Under the pieces are notes generated by a model. That model did not search any database. It was not told the origin of the DNA and saw only the letters and a list, made by a program, of their open reading frames with translations. DNA of 64,000 nucleotides from assembly GCA_020628545.1 (NCBI GenBank), contig JAHDEX010000008.1, forward strand, positions 27,202 through 91,201, given 5' to 3'. Within the stretch, counting starts at the first letter, position 1. Every line of letters begins with the position of its first letter. This DNA is from Paracoccaceae bacterium. Lineage in GTDB: Bacteria > Pseudomonadota > Alphaproteobacteria > Rhodobacterales > Rhodobacteraceae. The position numbers and the translations under genes were made by a program. This document shows, piece after piece, positions 52,518-60,634 of the stretch.

Positions 52518-52837
52518 ACCGGCCTGAATTTATCATCTACACCGCCCTGATCCTCTTCTTCGCGTTTTCGATGGGGTGGTTCTGCAGTTGGCTTGTGAAT
52601 CGGTTCACCCGTGTCACCAAGGCCGAGATCGGCGAGCTGGATAAAATGGCGCAGGCTTTGCACGACGCGGAAGAAACCCGCGATCAGGCGATCACCTATC
52701 TGCAACAGCGCGAAGCCGAGATGACGAACCAGCATGCGCAGACGGAAGCGGAGTTGCGTGCGGCGATGGACGGCTTGCGCGAGGCCCGCAAGGAAGCGGA
52801 AGAACTGCGCGGCTATGTGGAGCGGCAGAACATCTGA
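52514..52837 (+). CDS. Small membrane protein with coiled coil
   Basis: 107 residues: one N-terminal helix (about 7-28, IIYTALILFFAFSMGWFCSWLV), then a long Glu/Ala/Arg-rich coiled coil (about 35-105). No family recognised. GTG 52514 overlaps the TGA of the OmpA-like gene, so it is translationally coupled to it. A partner or assembly factor for that protein is a reasonable guess. Confidence 0.75.
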   Translation: MNRPEFIIYTALILFFAFSMGWFCSWLVNRFTRVTKAEIGELDKMAQALHDAEETRDQAITYLQQREAEMTNQHAQTEAELRAAMDGLREARKEAEELRGYVERQNI

Positions 52838-52869
52838 AGGGTGATGAACACTTTCAAAGAGTTCAAACT

Positions 52870-52888
52870 GATTTCTTTCGAAGAAATC
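52870..52888. terminator. Hairpin at convergent ends of coiled-coil gene and Sua5 gene
   Basis: GATTTCTT (52870-52877), loop TCG, AAGAAATC (52881-52888): a perfect 8-bp stem that overlaps the Sua5 stop codon. A+T-rich and without a T-run, so a weak or Rho-assisted terminator at best. Confidence 0.4.
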
Positions 52889-53837
52889 ATTCCCGTGGCG
52901 CTGCTGCCCTCCGCAACCGATCATTGATCGCAAGACCCAACCCTGTTTCGGGAATTGGCGACACGGCAATTTTCTCAGCGCCCATCGCATCAAGCTCATG
53001 CAGGCAGGCAAAGAGGTTCGCAGCGGCCTCGGTCAAATCACCCGCCTTGGACAGATTAAGCGCCGCATCAACTGCACCGAATCCCAACAGAATTTCATCG
53101 GCCTCTGGCGTTGTCACATTCAGGCGCACTGACCCTGTCGGTGCGTAGTGAGAGGCAAGCTGCCCTGGCGCTTGCACATTGCCGTGGTCCAGCGACCGGG
53201 CGAGCGGCGCGCCTAAACAGGCCTCCAGCGCCTCGATAGGCAGGCCGCCCGCGCGCAAGAGCGTTGGTTCTGCAAAACACCCGACGATCGTTGATTCGAC
53301 ACCGACGCCGCAGTGTCCCCCATCGATCACCGCATCAATCTGCCCATTGAGCCCCGCTAGGACATGCGCGGCCGCTGTCGGACTCACGCGCCCCGATGGA
53401 TTGGCGGACGGCGCGGCAATGGGCCCATCAAAGGCGCGCAATAGGCGTGTGGCCAGCGGATGATCCGGGACGCGCACCGCCAGTGTATCCAGCCCTGCCG
53501 TGACCAGTTTGCTGATCCCCGCACCGGGCTGAAGCGGCAGCACGAGCGTCAAGGCACCCGGCCAAAACGCTGCGGCCAATCGGCGCGCCGCATCGTTGAA
53601 CTGGCCGTAAACCTCCGCCGCCGCAACATCGCTGACGTGGATAATGAGTGGATTGAACGATGGCCGCCCCTTTGCAGCATAGACGCGCGCAACAGCCTGA
53701 TCTGCCCGCGCATCAGCGCCAAGCCCATAGACCGTCTCGGTCGGGAATGCGACGGTTCCGCCGTCTCGCCAGATCGCCACCGCTTGTGCGACGCCGTCAT
53801 GGTCATCTTTGAGACGTAGGGTGATCTTGCTATTCAT
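52887..53837 (-). CDS. L-threonylcarbamoyladenylate synthase (Sua5/YwlC type)
   Basis: 316 residues. N-terminal YrdC domain: VAFPTETVYGLGADARAD, KGRPSFNPLIIHV, LTLVLPL, LAVRVPDHPLA, and IAAPSANPSGRVSPT. The C-terminal Sua5 domain begins after about residue 210 (PGQLASHYAPTGSVRL). It makes threonylcarbamoyl-AMP for tRNA t6A modification. The ATG at 53837 is the family start; a frame open far upstream is antisense to the acyl-CoA dehydrogenase and rejected. Confidence 0.93.
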   Translation of the reverse strand: MNSKITLRLKDDHDGVAQAVAIWRDGGTVAFPTETVYGLGADARADQAVARVYAAKGRPSFNPLIIHVSDVAAAEVYGQFNDAARRLAAAFWPGALTLVLPLQPGAGISKLVTAGLDTLAVRVPDHPLATRLLRAFDGPIAAPSANPSGRVSPTAAAHVLAGLNGQIDAVIDGGHCGVGVESTIVGCFAEPTLLRAGGLPIEALEACLGAPLARSLDHGNVQAPGQLASHYAPTGSVRLNVTTPEADEILLGFGAVDAALNLSKAGDLTEAAANLFACLHELDAMGAEKIAVSPIPETGLGLAINDRLRRAAAPRE

Positions 53838-53963
53838 GACGCCGCGTTTTGGTTGCTCCGCCCACAGCGGATAGATCAGGATAAGGCCAACCGTACCCAT
53901 AGGCCCGGCGCGCGGACTTGCCAAGTGACCGCCCCGCCCGACCGGATGACAAAGGATCTCAAG

Positions 53964-55667
53964 ATGCCCTATCGCGCCCCCGTGACTGATATGCAGTTTC
54001 TGATGGATGAAGTAGCTGGCTTTGGCGCCGTCGCGGAAACGGAACGGTTTGCAGATGCAACGTCCGATACGGTCGCGGCGATCCTGACCGAGGCGGCAAA
54101 GCTGGCGGAAACCGAACTTGCGCCCCTTCAGCGCAACGGTGATCTGCATCCAGCTGTGTTGGAAAACGGCGTGGTGCGCACGTCGCCCGGCTTCGGCGAC
54201 GGATATAAAGCGATTGCAGAAGGCGGCTGGGTCGGCATCGCCGCTGATCCTGAATACGGCGGCATGGGCTTGCCTTTGACAGTGACTACCGCGGTCAATG
54301 AGATGCTGGCCAGCGCGTGCCTTTCTTTGCAGTTGAACCCCCTGATGACTCAAGGCCAGATCGAGGCGCTGGAACACCACGCATCGGACGACTTGAAAGA
54401 ACTGTACCTGCCAAAGCTCACATCCGGCGAATGGTGCGGCACGATGAACCTGACAGAGCCCCAGGCGGGGTCTGATGTCGGCGCCCTGCGTTCCAAGGCT
54501 GAACCAAACGGTGACGGCACATACGCGATTACGGGCCAGAAGATCTACATCTCCTGGGGCGATTCTGATTTTGCGGAAAACATCTGCCACCTGGTCTTGG
54601 CCCGTCTGCCCGACGGCGTACCCGGCACCAAAGGCATCAGCCTCTTCATGGTGCCGAAGTTCATCCCTGATGAAAACGGCAACCCCGGCAAACGCAATGA
54701 CCTGCGCGTCGTCTCGCTGGAGCACAAGATGGGCCTGCACGGCTCCCCCACCGCTGTGATGGAATACTCTGGCGCGACAGGCTGGCTCGTCGGGCCAGAA
54801 CACGGCGGCATGGCTGCGATGTTCACCATGATGAACAACGCGCGCCTTGGCGTAGGCGTTCAGGGCATCGGTGTGGCCGAAGGCGCGTACCAGCATGCGC
54901 TGGCCTATGCGCTTGATCGCAAGCAAGGCAAAGTTGGCGGTACAGGTACGATTGTCGAACATGCTGACGTGCGCCGCATGCTCGCCGAAATGAAAGCAGA
55001 CACATTCGCCGCCCGTGCCATCGCGATGATGAACGCTGTCGCCATCGACATGAGCACCGCAACCGGTGATCCCAAATGGGCGGCCCGTGCTGCCTTCTTG
55101 ACCCCGATTTGCAAAGGCTTCGGCACCGACGTTGGCATGCGCGTCTCCGAACTGGGTGTGCAGGTTCACGGCGGCATGGGTTTTATCGAAGAAACCGGGG
55201 CCGCGCAGTATTCGCGCGACGTCCGCGTGACCGCGATTTACGAAGGCACCAACGGTATTCAGGCGATGGACCTTGTCGCCCGCAAATTGATGGACGGGGG
55301 CGAAGCAGCTTTTAACCTGATCGAGGAGATCGAGGAAGGTTCTGAGGCCGCGAAGGCCAAACATCCCGAACTGGCCGAAGCCGTCTGGCAAGCCGCAGAG
55401 AGCCTGCGCGAAACCACCGAGTGGCTTGTCGCGCAGAAAGACCTGAATGAGCGTTTCGCCGGTGCCGTGCCTTTCGCGCGCGCCTTTGGCCGGGTGCTGG
55501 GCGCGCATGCGCACCTAACCGCCGCAATGACCGGCGACGCGGCACGCCTGCGCCTTGCAACGTTCTACATCCAGCGTTTGCTGCCAGAGCATGCAGGTTT
55601 GCTGGTGCACGCCCGCGCCGGTGCGGCGGACCTTATGGCGATCAGCCTGGACGATCTGGCCAGCTAG
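53964..55667 (+). CDS. Acyl-CoA dehydrogenase, DmdC-like long form
   Basis: 567-residue FAD enzyme. N-terminus MPYRAPVTDMQFLMDEVAGF, TEPQAGSDVGALRSKAEPNGDG in the middle, catalytic-Glu motif YEGTNGIQAMDLVARK near residue 430, and an extra C-terminal acyl-CoA dehydrogenase domain. Length and N-terminus fit the 3-methylmercaptopropionyl-CoA dehydrogenase (DmdC) group, which many Roseobacters carry in several copies; the substrate here may differ. ATG 53964 with AAGGA 9 bases upstream. Followed directly by Stf0 sulfotransferase. Confidence 0.9.
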   Translation: MPYRAPVTDMQFLMDEVAGFGAVAETERFADATSDTVAAILTEAAKLAETELAPLQRNGDLHPAVLENGVVRTSPGFGDGYKAIAEGGWVGIAADPEYGGMGLPLTVTTAVNEMLASACLSLQLNPLMTQGQIEALEHHASDDLKELYLPKLTSGEWCGTMNLTEPQAGSDVGALRSKAEPNGDGTYAITGQKIYISWGDSDFAENICHLVLARLPDGVPGTKGISLFMVPKFIPDENGNPGKRNDLRVVSLEHKMGLHGSPTAVMEYSGATGWLVGPEHGGMAAMFTMMNNARLGVGVQGIGVAEGAYQHALAYALDRKQGKVGGTGTIVEHADVRRMLAEMKADTFAARAIAMMNAVAIDMSTATGDPKWAARAAFLTPICKGFGTDVGMRVSELGVQVHGGMGFIEETGAAQYSRDVRVTAIYEGTNGIQAMDLVARKLMDGGEAAFNLIEEIEEGSEAAKAKHPELAEAVWQAAESLRETTEWLVAQKDLNERFAGAVPFARAFGRVLGAHAHLTAAMTGDAARLRLATFYIQRLLPEHAGLLVHARAGAADLMAISLDDLAS

Positions 55668-56423
55668 GTGACAGCATACCTTCTTTGCGCCTCTCCGCGC
55701 AGCGGCTCTACGCTGCTGTGCAATCTTTTGAAACAAGCAGGCGCGGGCAAGCCGCACTCCTACTTTCGGCTGGGTTCTATCGCCAGTTGGGCGGACCAGT
55801 GGGGTTTGCCGCCCACGACCCCGGACACCTACGGCGCTGACTACATCGCTGCCGCTATCAAAGAGGGGCAGAACGGCACTGACACCTTTGCGCTGCGCAG
55901 CATGTGGGATTCCATCGACCCACTCCTGTCCCGCCTCGCTGACCTCAATGGTCCGGCAGGCGATATGACGCTCCTGACGGATCAATTCGGCCCGATGCAT
56001 TTCATCCACCTGACCCGCGCCGATATGATCGCCCAAGCCGTCTCGCTGGCCATTGCTGAACAATCGGGCCTCTGGCACCGCAACGCCGATGGCAGCGTCC
56101 TTGAGCAGGTGAAAGAGATCAGCACTCCCGTCTACGACACCGCCGCCATCACAAAAGAACTCTCCGGTCTGCAGGCAGATGCCATCGCTTGGCAACATTG
56201 GTTTGATGCCAACGATATCGCCCCGCACCGCTTGACCTACGAGGCGCTCTCAGCCGACCCGCAGCACACATTGGCAAAAGTCCTGACTCACATCGGCATG
56301 GACCCCGCCATCGCCGCGACCATCCAGCCGGGCACTGCAAAACTAGCAAATGCGGTCAACCGCGACTGGTGCGCCCGCTACCGGGCAGAGCATGGGTTGC
56401 CACCGGCAGAGCACCAGGCATAA
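55668..56423 (+). CDS. Stf0-type sulfotransferase
   Basis: 251-residue sulfotransferase of the Stf0 family. The PAPS loop is LCASPRSGSTLLCNLL at residues 5-20, the 3'-phosphate region is FIHLTRADMIAQAVSLAIAEQSG, and WQHWFDANDI and YEALSADP follow. GTG 55668 directly follows the acyl-CoA dehydrogenase TAG. In mycobacteria Stf0 sulfates trehalose; here the acceptor is unknown. Co-transcription with a fatty-acyl enzyme hints at a lipid or sugar target, but this is inference. Confidence 0.87.
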   Translation: MTAYLLCASPRSGSTLLCNLLKQAGAGKPHSYFRLGSIASWADQWGLPPTTPDTYGADYIAAAIKEGQNGTDTFALRSMWDSIDPLLSRLADLNGPAGDMTLLTDQFGPMHFIHLTRADMIAQAVSLAIAEQSGLWHRNADGSVLEQVKEISTPVYDTAAITKELSGLQADAIAWQHWFDANDIAPHRLTYEALSADPQHTLAKVLTHIGMDPAIAATIQPGTAKLANAVNRDWCARYRAEHGLPPAEHQA

Positions 56424-56444
56424 GGCGCAGCGGAAGGACGACCC

Positions 56445-57467
56445 ATGACCGAAATCCGCTACCCGTTTGAGACACCACCATCAGAGGGTGAGGCCACCAA
56501 CGTTGCCGACGGGGTACTTTGGGTCCGGCTCCCCTTACCGATGGCGCTGGATCATGTGAACGTGTTCGCGTTTGACGAAGGGGACAGTTGGACGATTGTC
56601 GACACGGGATTTTCGACCCAAAAAACCAAGGCAATCTGGGAAACCCTGCTCGCCGGTCCACTAGCTGGAAAACCAGTCTCGCGCCTCATCGTCACGCACT
56701 ACCACCCTGACCATATCGGTCTTGCGGGGTGGTTTATGGCCAAGGGTGCGGAACTGGTCACAACCCGCACCAGCTACGTCACGGGACGGATGCTGACGCT
56801 GGATGAGCAACCGACGTATCCGGACGAAACCGTCACCTTCTATCGTCGCGCGGGGATGGACGCCGCGATCCTCGAAAAACGCCTGCAAGAGCGCCCGTTC
56901 AATTTCGCTGACTGCGTTGATCCCATCCCGCTCGGCTACACCCGTATCCAGGAGGGCCAGACGATCCACTTCGGCGGGCGTACATGGGACATCCGCACCG
57001 GCGACGGTCACGCGCCCGAACATGCCACGTTCTGGAGCCGCGAGGACAATCTGGTGGTTGGCGGCGATCAGTTATTGCCCTCCATCAGTGCCAACCTCGG
57101 CGTTTACCCAACAGAGCCAGAGGCGGATCCGGTCAAGGAATGGCTGGCAAGCTGTGAGGCGTTCAAACAGCATGCGGGCGCCGACCAATTGATCCTACCG
57201 GGACATAAATTGCCCTTCACCGGTTTGCCGTTTCGGCTGGAGCAAATGATCGACAATCACGTTGGATGCCTTGATCGCCTGATGGAGCATCTTCAGACGC
57301 CAAAGACAGCCGGCGAATGTTTTCCGCCGCTGTTCAAACGCAAGATCGGTGCGGGCGAATACGGTCTGGCGCTGGTTGAGGCCGTGGCCCACCTGAACCA
57401 CCTGCTCCATGCAGGCAAAATCACTCGCACCATCCGCGACGATGGCGCATATCTCTGGCAGGCCTAA
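56445..57467 (+). CDS. Metallo-beta-lactamase fold hydrolase
   Basis: 340 residues with the HxHxDH metal motif in IVTHYHPDHIGLAGWF near residue 85, further His in DGHAPEHATFW and Asp in VVGGDQLLP, and a C-terminal LPGHKLPF. It is the general MBL fold, close to the longer SdsA/YflN-like and hydroxyacylglutathione-hydrolase-like families. Metal binding is predicted, substrate unknown. Follows the Stf0 gene by 21 bases; its TAA shares bases with the convergent amidotransferase stop. Confidence 0.88.
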   Translation: MTEIRYPFETPPSEGEATNVADGVLWVRLPLPMALDHVNVFAFDEGDSWTIVDTGFSTQKTKAIWETLLAGPLAGKPVSRLIVTHYHPDHIGLAGWFMAKGAELVTTRTSYVTGRMLTLDEQPTYPDETVTFYRRAGMDAAILEKRLQERPFNFADCVDPIPLGYTRIQEGQTIHFGGRTWDIRTGDGHAPEHATFWSREDNLVVGGDQLLPSISANLGVYPTEPEADPVKEWLASCEAFKQHAGADQLILPGHKLPFTGLPFRLEQMIDNHVGCLDRLMEHLQTPKTAGECFPPLFKRKIGAGEYGLALVEAVAHLNHLLHAGKITRTIRDDGAYLWQA

Positions 57468-58228
57468 GCGGCCAGCGCCGTGAATGCGCAGGCATCGGGG
57501 CCGAGGCGGCACAGCGTGTCCGGCGGCACCATCTCCCACCCCGTCGCGACACCGGTCAAGGGCTCTGACGCGAACGCGCGCCCGCCGTTGTCGAGCCGGT
57601 CAGACAGATAAAGCGTTGGCGCGATACCGTCAGATGCATGACGAAAGCCGTAGAGGTTTTTACCGTCACTGAAAACGCAGGTCAGCTTGACGGGTCGCAG
57701 CATGTCGGTTTCGCTGATGTCTGACAGCACTGTGCGAAGTGCAGCAAGTGGGTCATCGTCCAGCCCGTTCGCAAGCAGCGACAGGAAGATCATCTCGCTG
57801 TCCGTTGTCCCGCGTCGGGCGTTATACAAGGCATCGGGCAATCCCTGCTCCAAACGCCGCCGGATCGCCGCGAAATGCGGGATCTGACCGTTGTGGCAGA
57901 ATGACCAATCGCCGTTGGCAAACGGATGGCAGTTGGCACGCGTGGTCTCACCGACCGTCGATGCTCTGACATGCGACAGAAACAGCGGCGCGCGCACCAT
58001 GCGGGACAGACTGATCAGGTTCTCATCCGCCCAAGCGGGCAGCACATCACGATACAGACCCGGCGCAGACGCGATACCGTCGTACCAAGCAACCCCAAAC
58101 CCATCACCGTTTACCGCCAGTTTCGCCTCAACAGCGCGCTGGCTTTGCGCGAGAAGCGAATGCTTGGGGCGCGTGATGATATTCTCAAGCGGGATAGCTG
58201 GACCCAGATAGGCCGCGATCCGGCACAT
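57464..58228 (-). CDS. Class II glutamine amidotransferase, EgtC-like
   Basis: 254-residue Ntn-type amidotransferase with nucleophile Cys2 (MCRIAAYLG). Other features are NGDGFGVAWY near residue 40, SHVRASTVGETTRANCHPF, FCHNGQI and RRGTTDSEMIF. It resembles EgtC, which acts on gamma-glutamyl compounds in ergothioneine synthesis, but no other egt genes are here, so only the family is asserted. ATG 58228 overlaps the stop of the DUF6356 gene (TGATG), so both are coupled. Confidence 0.87.
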   Translation of the reverse strand: MCRIAAYLGPAIPLENIITRPKHSLLAQSQRAVEAKLAVNGDGFGVAWYDGIASAPGLYRDVLPAWADENLISLSRMVRAPLFLSHVRASTVGETTRANCHPFANGDWSFCHNGQIPHFAAIRRRLEQGLPDALYNARRGTTDSEMIFLSLLANGLDDDPLAALRTVLSDISETDMLRPVKLTCVFSDGKNLYGFRHASDGIAPTLYLSDRLDNGGRAFASEPLTGVATGWEMVPPDTLCRLGPDACAFTALAA

Positions 58229-58467
58229 CAGTGCCGACTTTCGATTTTGGCATGCAGACGCTTCAGAATACGACTTGCTGTCGTTTCACAGACCGCAGGC
58301 ACAATTGCATGAAGCAGGGCCGCGCCAGCAGCAACAAAAAGCCAGAACGCGAAACCAAGCGCAAATCGCATGTGGCCCCAGTAGCTTTCGCCAACGGTTG
58401 CAGGATGTTGCGTAAACAGCCGCGCTGCGAGAGACGAATTGGCGGGAGGATGCGAGAGATCAGACAT
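58228..58467 (-). CDS. DUF6356 family small membrane protein
   Basis: 79 residues: N-terminal RLFTQHPATVGESYWGHMRFALGF then one membrane segment (about 41-62, FWLFVAAGAALLHAIVPAVC). The pattern HPxxVGExYxxH is typical of the DUF6356 family. ATG 58467 with AAGGAA 7 bases upstream is preferred over an upstream ATG. Function unknown. Coupled to the EgtC-like gene. Confidence 0.8.
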   Translation of the reverse strand: MSDLSHPPANSSLAARLFTQHPATVGESYWGHMRFALGFAFWLFVAAGAALLHAIVPAVCETTASRILKRLHAKIESRH

Positions 58468-58524
58468 GGTGTGTTCCTTGGATGACGATTTCATTCATCC
58501 TATTCCACGCGCGATGAACAACGA

Positions 58525-58560
58525 TCCCAAATTGTCCTTCATATTTTGCTATTTTTGGGA
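58525..58560. promoter_or_regulatory. Candidate Lrp/AsnC binding region
   Basis: TCCCAAA (58525-58531) and TTTGGGA (58554-58560), inverted repeats 22 bases apart around an A+T-rich centre, with GATCCCA repeated at 58523 and 58564. It lies between divergent DUF6356 and the Lrp/AsnC gene, where Lrp-type autoregulation is common. Inference. Confidence 0.45.
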
Positions 58561-58572
58561 CATGATCCCAGC

Positions 58573-59034
58573 ATGAGCGACACCATTGATCACATCGACA
58601 AACAAATCCTCAAATTTCTGCAAGTTGATGCAACATTGTCGATGGATGACCTGTCTGAGCGGGTCAATCTATCGCGCAACGCGACATGGCGGCGAATCAA
58701 ACAGCTGGAAGATCGAGGCGTCCTGCGGGCGCGCGTGGCACTTGTGGACCCACATAAGGTGAATTGCGGTCTCAGCGTTATGGTCATGATCAAAACCAAC
58801 CAACATGCCGCCGACTGGCTGAAAGATTTCCAACATGTCTTGTCCACTACGCCTGAGATCGTCGGCGCCTACCGCATGACTGGCGATCTGGATTACATCC
58901 TGCGGGTCCGTTTGGCCGACATGCCGGCATATGACGCTTTCTACAAACGCCTCACCTCACGGATTTCTGTCTCGGATGTATCAGCCAGTTTCGTTATGGA
59001 GGAGATCAAGGAAACAACGGCAGTCCCGCTATGA
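58573..59034 (+). CDS. Lrp/AsnC family transcriptional regulator
   Basis: 153 residues: N-terminal winged helix-turn-helix (about 5-55, IDKQILKFLQVDATLSMDDLSERVNLSRNATWRRIKQLEDRGVL), then the RAM/AsnC ligand-binding domain (IVGAYRMTGDLDYILRVRLADMPAYDAFYKRL). ATG 58573 is preferred over 58546. Such proteins sense an amino acid and often control transport genes; the azlCD genes lie nearby but converge. Its TGA overlaps the next ATG (ATGA). Confidence 0.93.
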   Translation: MSDTIDHIDKQILKFLQVDATLSMDDLSERVNLSRNATWRRIKQLEDRGVLRARVALVDPHKVNCGLSVMVMIKTNQHAADWLKDFQHVLSTTPEIVGAYRMTGDLDYILRVRLADMPAYDAFYKRLTSRISVSDVSASFVMEEIKETTAVPL

Positions 59035-59507
59035 ATGATGACAACAGTATCGCCACCTCCGCAGAGGCACTGGAAAACGCCGCAATCCCGCGATTGCACG
59101 AGGTGCATGTCGATCCCAATCAGGAAGGGGCAGACAAGGCGCCCATTCCCAAAGCCTTAAAGGAACCCACAACCCGCAAAAGCCCTGCCCAGTGGGCCTA
59201 CGAGCGGATTATCCTTTACATCCAGAATTTTGAGAAGACGCTGGACAACAACCATGAGGTCGGCATCGGCTTCACCGACGGCGGCGCTGGCATCATGCGG
59301 ATCGAAGGGCTGGGATACTTTGACCCCGACATCATCACCTACTACGGAACGAATGGCGCAGGCGCGAAAGCTCAATTGGTGCAGCACGTCAGCCAGTTGA
59401 ACGTCATGCTTGTCGCCAGCCCCAAGCGCATTGATCAGGCAGAACCGAACAGGATCGGTTTTCAGCTGGCATCTGACCTGACACGAGATGACGACGCATC
59501 AGCATAG
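59031..59507 (+). CDS. DUF6173 family protein
   Basis: 158 residues without signal or membrane helix: a variable N-terminus, then the conserved SPAQWAYERIILYIQNFEKTLDNNHEVGIGFTDGGAGIMRIEGLGYFDPDIITYYGTN and the C-terminal RIGFQLASDL. This matches DUF6173, a family of unknown function. ATG overlaps the Lrp gene stop, so the regulator and this protein are co-translated. Confidence 0.8.
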   Translation: MNDDNSIATSAEALENAAIPRLHEVHVDPNQEGADKAPIPKALKEPTTRKSPAQWAYERIILYIQNFEKTLDNNHEVGIGFTDGGAGIMRIEGLGYFDPDIITYYGTNGAGAKAQLVQHVSQLNVMLVASPKRIDQAEPNRIGFQLASDLTRDDDASA

Positions 59508-59598
59508 CCTGCGACGCTATTTCGCCGTCCAAGGCACGTGACACCCCGCAGGACATACGGTAGGACCGCTGCAACGCGAAACGAGAGAGTCAACGAAC

Positions 59599-59733
59599 AT
59601 GGCAGACCACAAGCACGGCGAAATGGACATCACAGTTCAGGAAAAGACCTTTGATGGTTTCATGAAGATGGTCACGCGCACGTCCATCGGTATTATCGTC
59701 TTCCTGATCTTCCTGGCGCTTGTCGGCGGCTGA
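59599..59733 (+). CDS. aa3-type cytochrome c oxidase subunit IV
   Basis: 44-residue protein starting MADHKHGEMDITVQEKTFDG and ending in one membrane helix (about 27-43, SIGIIVFLIFLALVGG). It matches the small CoxIV subunit of the Paracoccus/Rhodobacter aa3 oxidase, which shares the DHKHGEMDI block. A GAGAGAGT lies upstream. It is not in an oxidase operon here, as is usual for this subunit. Its TGA overlaps the next ATG (TGATG). Inner membrane. Confidence 0.88.
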   Translation: MADHKHGEMDITVQEKTFDGFMKMVTRTSIGIIVFLIFLALVGG

Positions 59734-60302
59734 TGACGATAGGTCTGACGCGGCGTGCTTTTGTGGTGGGTGCGCCCGCCGCGTTGGCCGCGTGCAGCGC
59801 AGAAAGGATTTGGGCCCCGGATGAGGTGGTCAAAGCGCGCCGCTTTGTCAGCCCGGGCCCAACGCAACTGCGCCTTTATACCGTTCGCAACAGCGGGTCC
59901 GGCAACGGCGCGCATACAGCGCTTTTGATCGACGCCAGCGAACGCGTGCTTTTTGATCCCGCCGGTAGTTTTAAGGCCAATACGGTTCCCGAACGCAACG
60001 ATGTGTTGCACGGCTTCTCGCCAGCTGTCGAAAGCGCCTACCGCTCTTATCACGCCCGTACTGGTTATCACGTGATTTGGCAAACGCTGCCAGTGACACC
60101 CGGTGTCGCGGAACAGGCGCTCAAGCTGGCGCAGGCAAACGGCGCAGTACCGCAGGCAGGTTGCGCACGGGCGACCTCTGCGATCCTACGGCAACTGCCC
60201 GGTTTCGGCGACATCGGACAAACCTGGTTTCCCGACAATCTTGAGGCGGCCTTTGCACAGCTGCCCGGCGTCACAACTGAAGAACTGCGCGAGTTTGACT
60301 AA
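59733..60302 (+). CDS. Hypothetical lipoprotein with twin-Arg-like signal
   Basis: 189 residues. The N-terminus has TRRAFVVGAPAALAACS: a twin-arginine-like pair and a lipobox ending at Cys21. The body includes NGAHTALLIDASERVLFDPAGSFK and QAGCARATSAILRQLPGFGDIGQTWFPDNLEAAF, which resembles a Cys/His papain-like or NlpC-type arrangement (His in GAHTALLI, Cys in AGCARA); I do not claim activity. Overlaps the CoxIV TGA by one base. The TAA shares bases with the convergent azlD stop. Confidence 0.72.
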   Translation: MTIGLTRRAFVVGAPAALAACSAERIWAPDEVVKARRFVSPGPTQLRLYTVRNSGSGNGAHTALLIDASERVLFDPAGSFKANTVPERNDVLHGFSPAVESAYRSYHARTGYHVIWQTLPVTPGVAEQALKLAQANGAVPQAGCARATSAILRQLPGFGDIGQTWFPDNLEAAFAQLPGVTTEELREFD

Positions 60303-60634
60303 AGCTGGCCCGTCAGCGCCAAGCCCGCATAAAGTGTAACAACCCCCGCACCCACGGCCCAAAGCACGTTCTTGGTCCAGTAGCCTACCAGAAGTGACAT
60401 CACGGCCGCCATCAGGCGCACGGGATCTGGCACACCGCCGGTTGCCTGCGGCCAAAGCACCAAGGGTGCAACCATCGCAGGCAAGACCGCAACCGGCGTA
60501 TAGCGCAGCAATTTCAAAACGAGCGGCGGCAGGGGCCGGTCACCTATCAGCCCCAGAAACGACAGTCGGATCAGGTATGTCCCAATCCCCAGCGCGATGA
60601 TGATGAGCCAGATCTCTGTGGTGGCGTAACTCAT
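60299..60634 (-). CDS. azlD: AzlD family branched-chain amino acid exporter subunit
   Basis: 111-residue membrane protein of the AzlD family with four helices: ALGIGTYLIRLSFLGLIGDR, VLKLLRYTPVAVLPAMVAPL, RLMAAVMSLLVGYWTKN and VLWAVGAGVVTLYAGL. With AzlC it exports branched-chain amino acids or analogues. ATG 60634 overlaps the azlC TGA (ATGA); the six-residue longer frame is rejected. Confidence 0.9.
   Translation of the reverse strand: MSYATTEIWLIIIALGIGTYLIRLSFLGLIGDRPLPPLVLKLLRYTPVAVLPAMVAPLVLWPQATGGVPDPVRLMAAVMSLLVGYWTKNVLWAVGAGVVTLYAGLALTGQL

Noticed and set aside
53838-55514. Long open frame continuing from the Sua5 gene on the minus strand
   Set aside because: It is antisense to the acyl-CoA dehydrogenase, whose motifs are unambiguous, and shows no family features; the Sua5 start is ATG 53837.
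57464-58228. Ergothioneine biosynthesis locus
   Set aside because: Only the EgtC-like amidotransferase is present; no egtB or egtD homologue is nearby.
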